Shown here: in pieces, positions 27,008 to 35,918 of the stretch
How the letters are laid out: the number at the start of each line of letters is the position of its first letter
How positions within the stretch are numbered: position 1 is the stretch's first letter
NCBI RefSeq assembly: GCF_000348745.1
Contig: NC_020812.1
Coordinates: forward strand, 1,373,444 to 1,437,443
From: Micavibrio aeruginosavorus EPB
Lineage (GTDB): Bacteria > Pseudomonadota > Alphaproteobacteria > Micavibrionales > Micavibrionaceae
Length of the DNA: 64,000 nt
Direction of reading: 5' to 3'
Notes under the pieces: generated by a model
The model's database searches: none
What the model was told of the DNA's origin: nothing
The model's input: the letters and a program-made list of their open reading frames with translations, nothing else
Made by a program: the position numbers and the translations under genes

Positions 27008-28348
27008 ATGAAGAAGTTTTTATTTATGATGTTTGTAGCTGTGGCCCCACTTTCACTGACTGTTCTTGCCGGGTGTAAATCAGATAAGGCCGACGGGTAC
27101 GATTTTGTTACGAAAGATTTCATGGCGGCGCTTCAGGCCATTAATGCCGATGATTTTTTGGAGGCAGGGGCGGCTATCCCGGGGGCTGAGAAAGATCATG
27201 AAATCATTCCTCCCCATTTGATTGATGTTAAGCGTGCGGAATATGAGGCGCTTTGGAGTCTATCCGAACGGAAATCTGAAGCGTATCGGAAGGTTGGGGA
27301 TGGTTTTTGCTCCTCCGTTTCTGATGCTTATGTGGCTATGGTGGGAGACGGGATATCTGGGCGTTCTGCTTATGCTTTTGATGAAGAGCTCTTGCGCGCA
27401 ATGCGCGCTATTGGAGCATTTCCGGTACCGCTGCGCTTTGTAAAAGGCAACGTATCAGCTCGCTATTTTAACCCAAATTCTGTTCAGGCCGTTCTTTCTC
27501 GGGCGGATTCTCGTCCTGCGCCAATTACGCATGGAGGCAATAAGGAGTTTGCAGAGTTTTACTCTAGTAAAACTCGTTTAAGTGGCCCCCCCCTGCAGTA
27601 TGAGGACAAGGGGTTCATCTCTTTTCAGTCAAAAATTGGTAGTATGTATGGATTTCTTAACGTCTCGCAAGCGCATGATTTAATGCTTGGCGATCCTTGG
27701 AAATTTTCACTCCAATCTTTTTCTTTTGATCGAGAATTTATCGTTCCGGTTTTTTATGATCTAAATAATTTAGGCGCTGAAAAAATTCTTATGTATGTGA
27801 ATTTTCCTTTCGTTGTTACTGGGGATGAGTTCGGAAAAATTTCGACGGTGGTTTTACCGCAAGCAGGGCAAGTGCAGATTCATGAACCACAACATAAGAT
27901 GAAATGTTCTATTATTTCAAAAACTGGCCTTTGGGATGCAGGGATGAGGAGTAGGAAAAAATTTATAGATAGGAGTGAGGGGTTGGCGATGGTTGGTTCT
28001 TATGAGCCGCTAACTTGGCCGCTCGATGATGAATATAGAAGTCGTGTAGATGGTCGTTTCCGTGCGAACGCTTATGAGATCAATCCTCAATCAATTGTTG
28101 ATCCCTCCCTTAAGTGCTGGATGAGTGTTTTTGGCTATGGAGACGCAGATCCTGCGATGTGTCTAAGTGAGAACTATGCCGTTGAGTTTTTAACTTTGCT
28201 AAAGAGCAATATTTGCGTGGGATATAATTATGTTGATCGGCGCCCTCGCTATAATACGGACATCTATGTCAATCCTAGATCTGCCATAGGCAATCCAGAG
28301 TCTTTTAATAACATTTGCCAATCGAACCCTGTTACAAAATCTAAATAG
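27008..28348 (+). CDS. AT-rich orphan lipoprotein, unknown family
   Basis: A 446-residue protein with a lipoprotein signal (MKKFLFMMFVAVAPLSLTVLAGC). Beyond the signal I recognise no domain; cysteines at the far C-terminus (LKCWMSV, AMCLSEN, NICVGYN, NNICQS) may form disulphides. Base and codon use differ sharply from neighbours: many T-ending codons, TTT, ATT, GAT, and AT-rich runs. It lies on the strand opposite to prmC and prfA and separates them. A 46-base palindromic element follows its stop. These are signs of lateral acquisition. The start is the signal-peptide Met with AAAGG upstream. Confidence 0.75.
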   Translation: MKKFLFMMFVAVAPLSLTVLAGCKSDKADGYDFVTKDFMAALQAINADDFLEAGAAIPGAEKDHEIIPPHLIDVKRAEYEALWSLSERKSEAYRKVGDGFCSSVSDAYVAMVGDGISGRSAYAFDEELLRAMRAIGAFPVPLRFVKGNVSARYFNPNSVQAVLSRADSRPAPITHGGNKEFAEFYSSKTRLSGPPLQYEDKGFISFQSKIGSMYGFLNVSQAHDLMLGDPWKFSLQSFSFDREFIVPVFYDLNNLGAEKILMYVNFPFVVTGDEFGKISTVVLPQAGQVQIHEPQHKMKCSIISKTGLWDAGMRSRKKFIDRSEGLAMVGSYEPLTWPLDDEYRSRVDGRFRANAYEINPQSIVDPSLKCWMSVFGYGDADPAMCLSENYAVEFLTLLKSNICVGYNYVDRRPRYNTDIYVNPRSAIGNPESFNNICQSNPVTKSK

Positions 28349-28367
28349 AAGTCAAAAAACGATCAAA

Positions 28368-28413
28368 GGGACAAATTAAATTAAAAAACATTTCCTTTAA
28401 TTCAATCTGTCCC
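28368..28413. repeat. Palindromic element with GGGACA/TGTCCC ends
   Basis: GGGACAAATTAAATTAAA and TTTAATTCAATCTGTCCC are inverted repeats (16 of 18 match) with a 10-base loop, 20 bases after the stop of the AT-rich lipoprotein gene. It could act as a terminator for both strands. It also looks like the AT-rich GGGACAGATT-type palindromes that accompany some transposase-linked repeats, which is recollection and not proof. Confidence 0.5.
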
Positions 28414-28431
28414 CCCTTCTTTTTCCACGGG

Positions 28432-29493
28432 TTATTCCAACTCCGCCAGTTTTTCCGCATTTTCCTCGGAAATCAGGGCGTCGATGAATTTGTCGAGGTC
28501 TTTGCCGCTTAAGACATCGTCCAGCGCATACAACGTCATATTGATGCGGTGGTCGGTCACGCGGCCTTGGGGGAAGTTATAGGTGCGGATGCGTTCGGAT
28601 CGGTCGCCGGACCCCACCTGGGATTTGCGGTTCGCGCTCCGTTCCTCGGCCTGTTTCCGCCATTGGGCTTCGTACAGTTTGGATCGCAGCATCTTCATCG
28701 CCGTATCGCGGTTTTTGTGCTGGGACTTGCCCTCTTGGCATGCGGCCACGGTTCCGGTGGGAATATGGGTAATCCGCACCGCGCTCTCGGTCTTGTTTAC
28801 GTGCTGGCCACCCGCGCCTTGCGCTCGGTATACGTCGATACGCAGGTCTTTCTCATCTATATGGATGTCGACATCTTCGGCTTCGGGCATCACGGCCACG
28901 GTGGCGGCGGATGTATGGATGCGCCCGCCCGCTTCCGTCACCGGAATACGTTGGACCCGGTGGCCGCCGGATTCATATTTCAGCCGGGAGAACACGTCGG
29001 CGCCCTGGACCTCGACGATAATTTCCTTATACCCGCCCAGATCGTTCTCGCTCATCTCGGCGACTTCAAAACGCCAGCCCCGCGTGGCGGCATAGCCCCG
29101 GTACATGGCAAACAGGTCGGCGGCGAACAAAGCGGCTTCGTCCCCCCCGGTCCCGGCACGGATTTCCAGAATGGCATTGCGGGAGTCGGCCTCGTCTTTC
29201 GGGATCAGGGCCAGCTTGACCTGCTCCTCCAGAAGCGGCAGACGGTCCTTCAGGGCATAGAGTTCTTCCTGGGCCATTTCGGCCATGTCCTTGTCGGACA
29301 GCATGGCTTCCAGATCGGCCATTTCCCGCACGGCGGCATCATACGCATCGATGGTTTCCACCACCGGGCCGAGTTCGGCATATTCGCGCGACAGCTTCAC
29401 ATACGCTTCGCCGCTCAAATTGCCTTCCCCCATCAGGGCGGCCAGTTCGCTGTGCCGGGCCTTAATGGGGCCCATTTTGTCCTTCAGTGCCAT
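28432..29493 (-). CDS. prfA: Peptide chain release factor 1
   Basis: Recognises UAA and UAG stop codons and triggers peptide release. It has 353 residues with the GGQ motif in [16 protein letters not shown] and the anticodon-like P-x-T motif in [15 protein letters not shown] (PVT in place of the usual PAT). It is the substrate of PrmC. In most relatives prmC follows directly; here they are separated by the AT-rich lipoprotein gene. Confidence 0.97.
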   Translation of the reverse strand: MALKDKMGPIKARHSELAALMGEGNLSGEAYVKLSREYAELGPVVETIDAYDAAVREMADLEAMLSDKDMAEMAQEELYALKDRLPLLEEQVKLALIPKDEADSRNAILEIRAGTGGDEAALFAADLFAMYRGYAATRGWRFEVAEMSENDLGGYKEIIVEVQGADVFSRLKYESGGHRVQRIPVTEAGGRIHTSAATVAVMPEAEDVDIHIDEKDLRIDVYRAQGAGGQHVNKTESAVRITHIPTGTVAACQEGKSQHKNRDTAMKMLRSKLYEAQWRKQAEERSANRKSQVGSGDRSERIRTYNFPQGRVTDHRINMTLYALDDVLSGKDLDKFIDALISEENAEKLAELE

Positions 29494-29628
29494 GGAATGC
29501 CTTATATATCCTTGTCTTCGGAGGGTCTTTTACCACCAAAGCCGGATTTTGCAAAAGCCCTTGCGTCTGGTTTGAGGCACGGCTAAGACTTTCCCATATT
29601 CAAAAAACATTGGGCCGGGGGCTTGGGC

Positions 29629-30894
29629 ATGTCATTTTCTTCCATCGAAGGTGTTCACTATATTCTTGATCGCTACACCATCCTGAACGCCATGATGGCC
29701 GATGGCGATTTCAAGGAGCGCATTACCCCGGATAGTTCCACGCAAGACATTGCCAAGGTCGTGAAACTGGCCCGGGCCCTGTACCACCCCGACCGTCAGG
29801 CCCGCAGCGGCAAGGCCATGCAGGAAAAGGCCGAACGCGCGACCCATTTGGTCGAAGAATGCGCCCGGTTCCTGTGCGTTGCGGATATCAAACCGCTTTA
29901 TGATGCCAAGCTGGCCCAGTTCCAGGCGGAAAAGCCCGATCTGGTCAGCACGGATGGCACACCGATCATTGATCTGTCCGCCCCGGTGCTGGATATGGAC
30001 GGCCTGCTCTCGGACGAAATCCGCGACACCTCCGCGTTCGAAGACTACGTCAAAACCATGTCCGGTTATGACGAAGGCAAAACGGCCCAGATGAAAAGCC
30101 TGTATGACAGCATGCCGGATAACGTCCAAATCAAAATTGTGTATCGCGATATGCTGGGGCAAAAGCTGGCGTACCTTGACCTGTTGGAAGATGCGGCGTG
30201 GACGAAGCTGGGCTACATCAACCGGAAAAACAAAACCGACGGGCACGTTACCAGCAGCGATCTGTACGCCGCGAAGGTGGAAGAAGCCCTGCAAAACGCC
30301 GCCGCGCGTGACATTGAACCGGGCATTGAACAACGCGGCGATGCCGCCCGCATCGGCCTGGCCACCCTGCCCTTGCTGCTGACCTTTAACCCGGCATCCG
30401 GTGCGGCCCCCGGCACGGCCCTGATGGACCCGGCGCAGATGCAGGCGATGATGCAGAATTTAAAAGACCGCGCCCGCAAGAATTTTGAAATCCGCGCCGA
30501 TTATGTGCGTGATGTTGCCCGCCAAAAACAGGCCATGATGGAAGAGCTGGTCACGCTCAGCACCGTTTACCCCATCAACACGCACAAGAAGACAAGCCCG
30601 TTCTACGATTTCTACCTTGTCAGCGCGCAAGATGAGAAAAATGTGATGTTCCGTCTGGAGTTAAACGCCAAGACGGGACAATCCACCGTGGCCGAAGGGT
30701 ATGATGAAACATTCACGCTGGATGATTTGAAAGCCCAAAAGAAAACCCGCAACAGTTTTGTTGTCGAACACAACGCGGATATTTCGGATATTCTGATTGA
30801 AACAACCGCCGCGGCAGAACGCGTGTTTCAGGCGGTCAAAGACACATTCAACAAACCGCGCAAACCCCGCGCCCCGAAAGCACCCCAGCCTTAG
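29629..30894 (+). CDS. J-domain-like protein with long unrecognised C-terminus
   Basis: A 421-residue cytoplasmic protein. Residues 10-90 resemble a J domain: DRYTILNAM at helix I, HPD at residues 53-55 (LYHPDRQ), and ECARFL followed by LYDAKLAQF at helices III-IV. The rest is helical, with an Ala/Pro stretch near 250 and a Lys/Arg/Pro tail (KPRKPRAPKAPQP). It may recruit DnaK to an unknown client, but the J domain is divergent. ATG 29629 is preferred over TTG 29623. It is transcribed against prfA and ispG and interrupts the conserved minus-strand order. Confidence 0.7.
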   Translation: MSFSSIEGVHYILDRYTILNAMMADGDFKERITPDSSTQDIAKVVKLARALYHPDRQARSGKAMQEKAERATHLVEECARFLCVADIKPLYDAKLAQFQAEKPDLVSTDGTPIIDLSAPVLDMDGLLSDEIRDTSAFEDYVKTMSGYDEGKTAQMKSLYDSMPDNVQIKIVYRDMLGQKLAYLDLLEDAAWTKLGYINRKNKTDGHVTSSDLYAAKVEEALQNAAARDIEPGIEQRGDAARIGLATLPLLLTFNPASGAAPGTALMDPAQMQAMMQNLKDRARKNFEIRADYVRDVARQKQAMMEELVTLSTVYPINTHKKTSPFYDFYLVSAQDEKNVMFRLELNAKTGQSTVAEGYDETFTLDDLKAQKKTRNSFVVEHNADISDILIETTAAAERVFQAVKDTFNKPRKPRAPKAPQP

Positions 30895-30902
30895 ACTCAG
30901 AC

Positions 30903-31325
30903 CTAGAATGTCAGTTTTTTCACGCCCAGCATCTCCGCACGCTCGCATCGGCGGCGGTGCAGGTTGGATTGGCAATCAAATTGATAGGTTTTTTGCAAGA
31001 CATCAATCCAGCCATTGATCGTCATGCGGGCCGCGCGGGCATTCATATTGGATGACGCCGAAAAGTCCATCGCGCCCGTGTGTGTGACCGCGTATTGACC
31101 CTGATCATCCATGGTCACGCGCAATTTATTGTATGCGCGGTCTTGTAAATCGCGGTCAGTGAATTGAATTTCAAAATCGCGCAGTGAATTATATTCAACG
31201 CGGAACGTATGGCGTGTCCCCACAACGCCATCCAGCAAGGTCACAAATTCAAGCAGCCGTTTATCAATGGATGGTTTCGGACGCCCATCGGCATCAAACG
31301 CGGATTTCGCGGACACATCACTCAT
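30903..31325 (-). CDS. Hypothetical 140-residue protein
   Basis: A small soluble protein with mixed alpha/beta character (HTFRVEYNSLRDFEIQF, then YNKLRVTMDDQGQYAVTHTG) and a Cys/Arg-rich tail (DCQSNLHRRRCERAEM). There is no signal peptide and no recognised family. AGAGGG lies eight bases before the ATG at 31325. It is convergent with the J-domain-like gene (8 bases between stops) and lies downstream of ispG on the same strand. Confidence 0.65.
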   Translation of the reverse strand: MSDVSAKSAFDADGRPKPSIDKRLLEFVTLLDGVVGTRHTFRVEYNSLRDFEIQFTDRDLQDRAYNKLRVTMDDQGQYAVTHTGAMDFSASSNMNARAARMTINGWIDVLQKTYQFDCQSNLHRRRCERAEMLGVKKLTF

Positions 31326-31435
31326 GGCTCAGACCCTCTACAGCCTTCATTCATTTTTGTTATTATGGGAATGAATATAGCTGTTTTCCGGACCTGCCCG
31401 CAAGGGTTTTGCGTGTTTTGGCGGTTTTACGAACC

Positions 31436-32578
31436 TTACGCCGCCTTATCCTTTGATTTGGCGTCGATTTCGGCGGCTTTTTCTTCGACCATTTTCACCA
31501 AATGATCGACGATTGTTTCATCGCCTTCGCGCAGGCGGTGGGCGGTCTGGCCGCCGATATAGATCTGGTGCGTGCCCTTGCCGCCACCGGTCAAACCAAT
31601 ATCGGTCATCAACGCTTCACCCGGGCCGTTCACGACACAGCCGATCACGGAAATGGTCATCGGCGTGGTGATGTGGGCCAAACGGTCTTCCAATGTGGAT
31701 ACGGTTTTAATCACATCAAATTGCTGACGCGCGCAGGACGGGCACGCAATCACGTTGACGCCACGGTGGCGCAGGCCGAGGGCTTTGAGCATTTCAAACC
31801 CAACCTTCACCTCCTCCACCGGATCGGCGGACAGGGACACGCGGATCGTATCGCCAATCCCGGCCCACAGCAGGGACCCAATACCGATGGATGATTTCAC
31901 CGTGCCGGTGCGCAGGCCGCCGGCCTCGGTAATGCCCAGATGGATCGGGCAATCGGTTTGTTCGGCCAGCATTTGATACGCGGCCACGGCCATGAACACG
32001 TCGGATGCCTTGCATGAAATTTTGAAATTGTGAAAATCCAGATCCTGCAAAATCTTGATATGGCGCAGGCCCGATTCAACCATCGCATCCGGGCATGGCT
32101 CGCCATATTTTTCCAGCAGGTCACGTTCCAGCGACCCGGCATTCACGCCAATGCGGATGGAGCAATTGTAATCGCGCGCGGCCTTAATCACTTCTTTCAC
32201 GCGCTCTTCCGACCCGATATTGCCCGGGTTGATGCGCAGACATGCCGCGCCGTTCTGGGCCGCTTCGACCCCGCGTTTATAGTGGAAGTGAATATCGGCC
32301 ACGATGGGCACATTCACCTGCTTCACAATGTCTTTCAGCGCGGCCGAGGATTCCGGGTCCGGACAGGACACGCGGACAATATCAACACCGGCGGCTTCGC
32401 ACGCCTTGATCTGCGCCACGGTCGCCGCCACATCGTGCGTCAGCGTGTTGGTCATCGTCTGCACCGTAATCGGCGCGTCCCCGCCCACGGGAACGTTGCC
32501 CACCATGATCTGGCGGGATTTACGGCGCGGAATATGCCGCCACGGGCGGACATGTGTGTGATCGTCGTGCGTGCTCAT
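31436..32578 (-). CDS. ispG: 4-hydroxy-3-methylbut-2-en-1-yl diphosphate synthase
   Basis: Iron-sulphur enzyme of the MEP isoprenoid pathway (GcpE) that converts MEcPP to HMBPP. It has 380 residues with the TIM-barrel N-terminus ([19 protein letters not shown]) and the 4Fe-4S ligands in [10 protein letters not shown] and [10 protein letters not shown] near the C-terminus. Lies between the RodZ-like gene and prfA, a frequent alphaproteobacterial order, although J-domain genes are now inserted on both sides. Confidence 0.97.
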   Translation of the reverse strand: MSTHDDHTHVRPWRHIPRRKSRQIMVGNVPVGGDAPITVQTMTNTLTHDVAATVAQIKACEAAGVDIVRVSCPDPESSAALKDIVKQVNVPIVADIHFHYKRGVEAAQNGAACLRINPGNIGSEERVKEVIKAARDYNCSIRIGVNAGSLERDLLEKYGEPCPDAMVESGLRHIKILQDLDFHNFKISCKASDVFMAVAAYQMLAEQTDCPIHLGITEAGGLRTGTVKSSIGIGSLLWAGIGDTIRVSLSADPVEEVKVGFEMLKALGLRHRGVNVIACPSCARQQFDVIKTVSTLEDRLAHITTPMTISVIGCVVNGPGEALMTDIGLTGGGKGTHQIYIGGQTAHRLREGDETIVDHLVKMVEEKAAEIDAKSKDKAA

Positions 32579-32702
32579 ACGTCATTCAATGCCCGGTTTC
32601 CGGGATTTTTTCAACGATTTTACCAGTTTTGCTTGAAACCACCCCTTTGTATATGTTATGTAAATATACTACTGGTTACTGCGTATACGTAAGGGGGCCC
32701 CA

Positions 32703-33452
32703 ATGACCACATATCAACCCGATTATTATGCCGCTCTGGGCGTTCCGCGCCATGCGTCGGAGGCCGAGATCAAGCTGGGCTATCGCCGCGCGGCGTTTAA
32801 GACACACCCGGACCGCGATGGTGGAAGCGAACCCCGGTTCAAATTGGTTGGTGAGGCCTATGACACATTATCCGACACCACCAAACGGGCCGCCTATGAC
32901 CGGGACAACCCGCTGGCCGGTTTGAAGGGCGCGCAACAGAACGCAACGCCCCCGTCCGAACAATCAACGCCAGAACCGCAAAACGACAATCTGGTCGATC
33001 GCGTCAATGCGATTGTGGATCACTGGAATGATTATCTGGATACGCTGGAAAATCTGGGGTCATTGCGCAAAACCGCCAACCTGCATTTCCAACAGACGCA
33101 TTCCGATTTGTTTATGCAGGGCGCCGTGTGGGACAACGACCTGATCCGCCCGCAATTCAACGCCCATGCCGACGCCGCCCGCACAACATTGCGGACGCAA
33201 GCCAATTTTTTTTATATGGCAGTGAATAAATTTTCGTCCGAGGATCGTGGACTGGGACCCTATATCCTGGATGTGAAGCGCGTTGTGAAATCCCACGCCG
33301 AAACCGGGAACATGATCAACACGGCGGGCATTCGCGGCGCCTTTGCCGCGATTGAGGAAAAACTGGCCAAGCGTCAGGATGTGATTCAAAACACGCTGGA
33401 CGTGATCGGCGGAAAGACCACCGACCTGCGCTATAAACCGCAAACATTGTAA
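32703..33452 (+). CDS. DnaJ-domain protein, unknown client
   Basis: A 249-residue protein with a canonical N-terminal J domain ([24 protein letters not shown] at residues 35-37, [16 protein letters not shown]), which stimulates DnaK ATPase. There is no Gly/Phe or zinc-finger region, so it is a class C J protein. The remaining 165 residues are helical and unrecognised ([17 protein letters not shown]). It is a single plus-strand gene between minus-strand RodZ-like and ispG. The ATG at 32703 is preceded by GGGGGCCCCA with no strong Shine-Dalgarno. Confidence 0.85.
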   Translation: MTTYQPDYYAALGVPRHASEAEIKLGYRRAAFKTHPDRDGGSEPRFKLVGEAYDTLSDTTKRAAYDRDNPLAGLKGAQQNATPPSEQSTPEPQNDNLVDRVNAIVDHWNDYLDTLENLGSLRKTANLHFQQTHSDLFMQGAVWDNDLIRPQFNAHADAARTTLRTQANFFYMAVNKFSSEDRGLGPYILDVKRVVKSHAETGNMINTAGIRGAFAAIEEKLAKRQDVIQNTLDVIGGKTTDLRYKPQTL

Positions 33453-33461
33453 GAAGATTAT

Positions 33462-34628
33462 TTATTCCCGCAGGCCGAGAGCGCGGATCGCTTCCTCATC
33501 CTCGCGCGAGGTGGCGCGTGATGGGGCCGTTCGGGCCGGAGCGGCGGCGCGCTCCTCAACAGCCGGACGGTTTTTCAACGATTCTTCATCCAGCGTAATG
33601 CCACGCAGAATATCACCCGGACGCCCAAGGGCCGGAATAACTTCACCGTTGATGCTCAGCTCCAGACCACCGGCATTGCCCGTATCCAGACGCAGGCCGT
33701 AATTTTCTTCCGGCACAACAATCGTCTCGCCCGGCTTCAGAATGCGGGACACCAGGGCCTTGCCCTTCTTGTCACGGATTTCAACCCATGAACGGTCCTT
33801 CACACTGATGACAATTTGACGCCCCGGCGGTGCGGGAGGAACGGCCAGAGATTCCGTCGGTGACGGTGCGGTGGCCGCACCCGTTGCCGGATCAACCGGT
33901 TGACCCGCAACAACCGAAGCCGTTGCAGCCGTCGCCGCAGCAGCAGGATCTGTAACCACAGCGCCAGTCGCTGCCGTCGCTGCATCGGCAGCATCAGCCG
34001 CCGCGCCATCAGCCGGAACCGTCGCAGTGGTCGTGGCATCTTGCGGTGTCGCAACCGCCAAAGCGCCCGGCACTGTCGCCCCAGGAAGAGACGCTGCCGT
34101 GCTGGCCGCAACGGTTTCTTGGACCGGCGGCGGAATATCGGTTGTCGCCGTGTCGGCGCGCATGTCGGCGGGAACATTCGGAATGGCGGCCATCGTCGCC
34201 TCCTTCGTCCCGGCATTCATAATGACCCAGCCACCACCGATCACGGTCATAACCAGCAAAGACGCAATCACCAGCATCGTGCCCGGCACTTTACTGTCGG
34301 AAGCCGGTGCGGGGAAATGCAGTTCGGGCAATTCTTCTTTGCTGCCCACGGATTGCATCTTGAACAGCTGGACCATCTTGTCGCCGTCCAGCCCGAGATA
34401 TTCGGAATAGGTCCGCACATAACCGATCGCGTACACGCGCCCCGGCAGTTGCGACACATCACCGCTTTCCAATGCTTCCAGTTGAGATGCGCGAATGCGC
34501 AGATAGCCCGCGACTTCGTCCAGCGACTGTTCAAAATGAACGCGCGTGCGACGCAGGATCTCACCCACAGGCAGATCCGTGTAAAATTCCCAGCCTTGCT
34601 CGCCCTCGCGGCGTTGCTGCTCAGTCAT
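33462..34628 (-). CDS. RodZ-like protein: HTH, membrane helix, DUF4115
   Basis: A 388-residue bitopic inner-membrane protein. The cytoplasmic helix-turn-helix domain (about residues 18-90: LPVGEILRRTRVHFEQSLDE, LRIRASQLEALESGD, GYVRTYSEYLGLD) is that of RodZ, which binds MreB. A single membrane helix follows (TMLVIASLLVMTVIGGGWVIM), then about 130 residues of Ala/Thr/Pro linker, and a periplasmic DUF4115 domain (SWVEIRDKKGKALVSRILKPGE). Cell-shape maintenance is the family role. The neighbour ispG supports the assignment. Confidence 0.88.
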   Translation of the reverse strand: MTEQQRREGEQGWEFYTDLPVGEILRRTRVHFEQSLDEVAGYLRIRASQLEALESGDVSQLPGRVYAIGYVRTYSEYLGLDGDKMVQLFKMQSVGSKEELPELHFPAPASDSKVPGTMLVIASLLVMTVIGGGWVIMNAGTKEATMAAIPNVPADMRADTATTDIPPPVQETVAASTAASLPGATVPGALAVATPQDATTTATVPADGAAADAADAATAATGAVVTDPAAAATAATASVVAGQPVDPATGAATAPSPTESLAVPPAPPGRQIVISVKDRSWVEIRDKKGKALVSRILKPGETIVVPEENYGLRLDTGNAGGLELSINGEVIPALGRPGDILRGITLDEESLKNRPAVEERAAAPARTAPSRATSREDEEAIRALGLRE

Positions 34629-34787
34629 GCGGGTGTATTAACCTTTGCTTCAGGATTGGCTTTAAAGCTCTATAATCATTACACGATATGACGGGCGGCG
34701 GAAAGGGCGAATGTATGGCAGTCCGACGTATGCGGATGCCATAGCAAAGCAAATCATTGCCTTGGTTTTCATAACAATATACAGTCC

Positions 34788-34814
34788 CCCGTCATTACCC
34801 AACCAAATGACGGG
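34788..34814. repeat. Small hairpin with CCCGTCATT/AATGACGGG arms
   Basis: A perfect 9-bp stem with a 9-base loop lies 12 bases before the start of the lipoprotein gene at 34827. Its arms share CCGTCATT/AATGACGG with the element at 25071-25168, so it may be a reduced copy of the same repeat. TGACGGGCG also occurs at about 34688. Confidence 0.4.
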
Positions 34815-34826
34815 CGAGGCTTTGCA

Positions 34827-35915
34827 ATGAACGCACTCTCTAAAAAATTTGCCGGACTGACTTTGGGCCCCCTGCTTTTAACTGGCTGCTTTCAAAGCCC
34901 TACGGATTATGTCCGGGAAGAATACGACCCGACAGCCAGTTGCGCCCAGACGGAAAGCGCCGCCCTCAACAAAATCCGCACCTTGTCCGGCCAGAGCGCC
35001 CTGCTGAACGATTTTCAAAAATCATTGCGCTCACAGGATTTGGTTTTATGTCAGGCCGATCTTAAAAGCGGAGCATCTCATGCCCTTCATTCATGGCGCG
35101 ACATTTTGGTTATTAACCGCAACAGCACCCCGGATAAAGTCATCGCGACCGAGCTTTACAAACAAATGTTCGACCATGACGTATCCACATCAAAACAAAG
35201 TGACCGGGAACGCCGGGCCGCAGAATCTGCGAAGAAAAACGAATTATCGTTGAGCCACCCGCAACGTCTGTGGAGTGCTTTCCTTGTCCCGGAAGACGCC
35301 CTCGCCTTTTCCCGGCTTTTGGATGCACACGCCCTGACCAGCTTTGTTTCTCACGTGCAAAAGCACTACGGCGAACATTCTGAAGTCTGGAGCACCCTGA
35401 GCCAGACAAAAAGGAACGCCCTCGACGAAACAATGATTGCGTTTAAAACCGCCCTGGACGATGGCAAAAGCTTTGAAGAAGCGCAAAAAATATCGTTTAA
35501 AACAGCCCTTACTGGTCGCATAAACGATACGCGTAAAGACGCAGAATTTTTAACCTGGTACGCCAATCAGCTAAAACCCCATGAAGAGTTGAGCATGAGC
35601 CTTTGCTATGATTTCCAGGATGGAAGCATGGACCCCTGCATAACCAGCAAAACAATCTATCCCAGTGTAAATTTAGGCAAACAAACATTGAGTGCTGAAT
35701 CCGTTATAGAGATCAGCAAATTGTTTTCCGCCAACGGCAATGGGTATTTAAACGACCAGGATGCGCGGGATATCCTCCAACACGCAAACGAAGGTCAGCC
35801 CACGCAAAACCTGACTACATTGAATAACACGCTGAAAGATTGCTGCGACGGATCAAAACGCGGCGGCACCTTTGGTTTTTCATCCAAAGGCCGGATTGGT
35901 TTTTCACTATTCTAA
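34827..35915 (+). CDS. Lipoprotein of unknown function
   Basis: A 362-residue protein with a lipoprotein signal (KKFAGLTLGPLLLTGC, lipobox LTGC). The rest is mostly helical and polar, with NKIRTLSGQSALLNDFQKSL and SRLLDAHALTSFVSHVQKHY; it has scattered cysteines and ends in a Gly/Phe-rich tail. I do not recognise a domain with confidence. It is a plus-strand insert between minus-strand lysC and the RodZ-like gene; only three bases separate its stop from the convergent lysC stop, with no terminator visible. Confidence 0.7.
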   Translation: MNALSKKFAGLTLGPLLLTGCFQSPTDYVREEYDPTASCAQTESAALNKIRTLSGQSALLNDFQKSLRSQDLVLCQADLKSGASHALHSWRDILVINRNSTPDKVIATELYKQMFDHDVSTSKQSDRERRAAESAKKNELSLSHPQRLWSAFLVPEDALAFSRLLDAHALTSFVSHVQKHYGEHSEVWSTLSQTKRNALDETMIAFKTALDDGKSFEEAQKISFKTALTGRINDTRKDAEFLTWYANQLKPHEELSMSLCYDFQDGSMDPCITSKTIYPSVNLGKQTLSAESVIEISKLFSANGNGYLNDQDARDILQHANEGQPTQNLTTLNNTLKDCCDGSKRGGTFGFSSKGRIGFSLF

Positions 35916-35918
35916 AAC

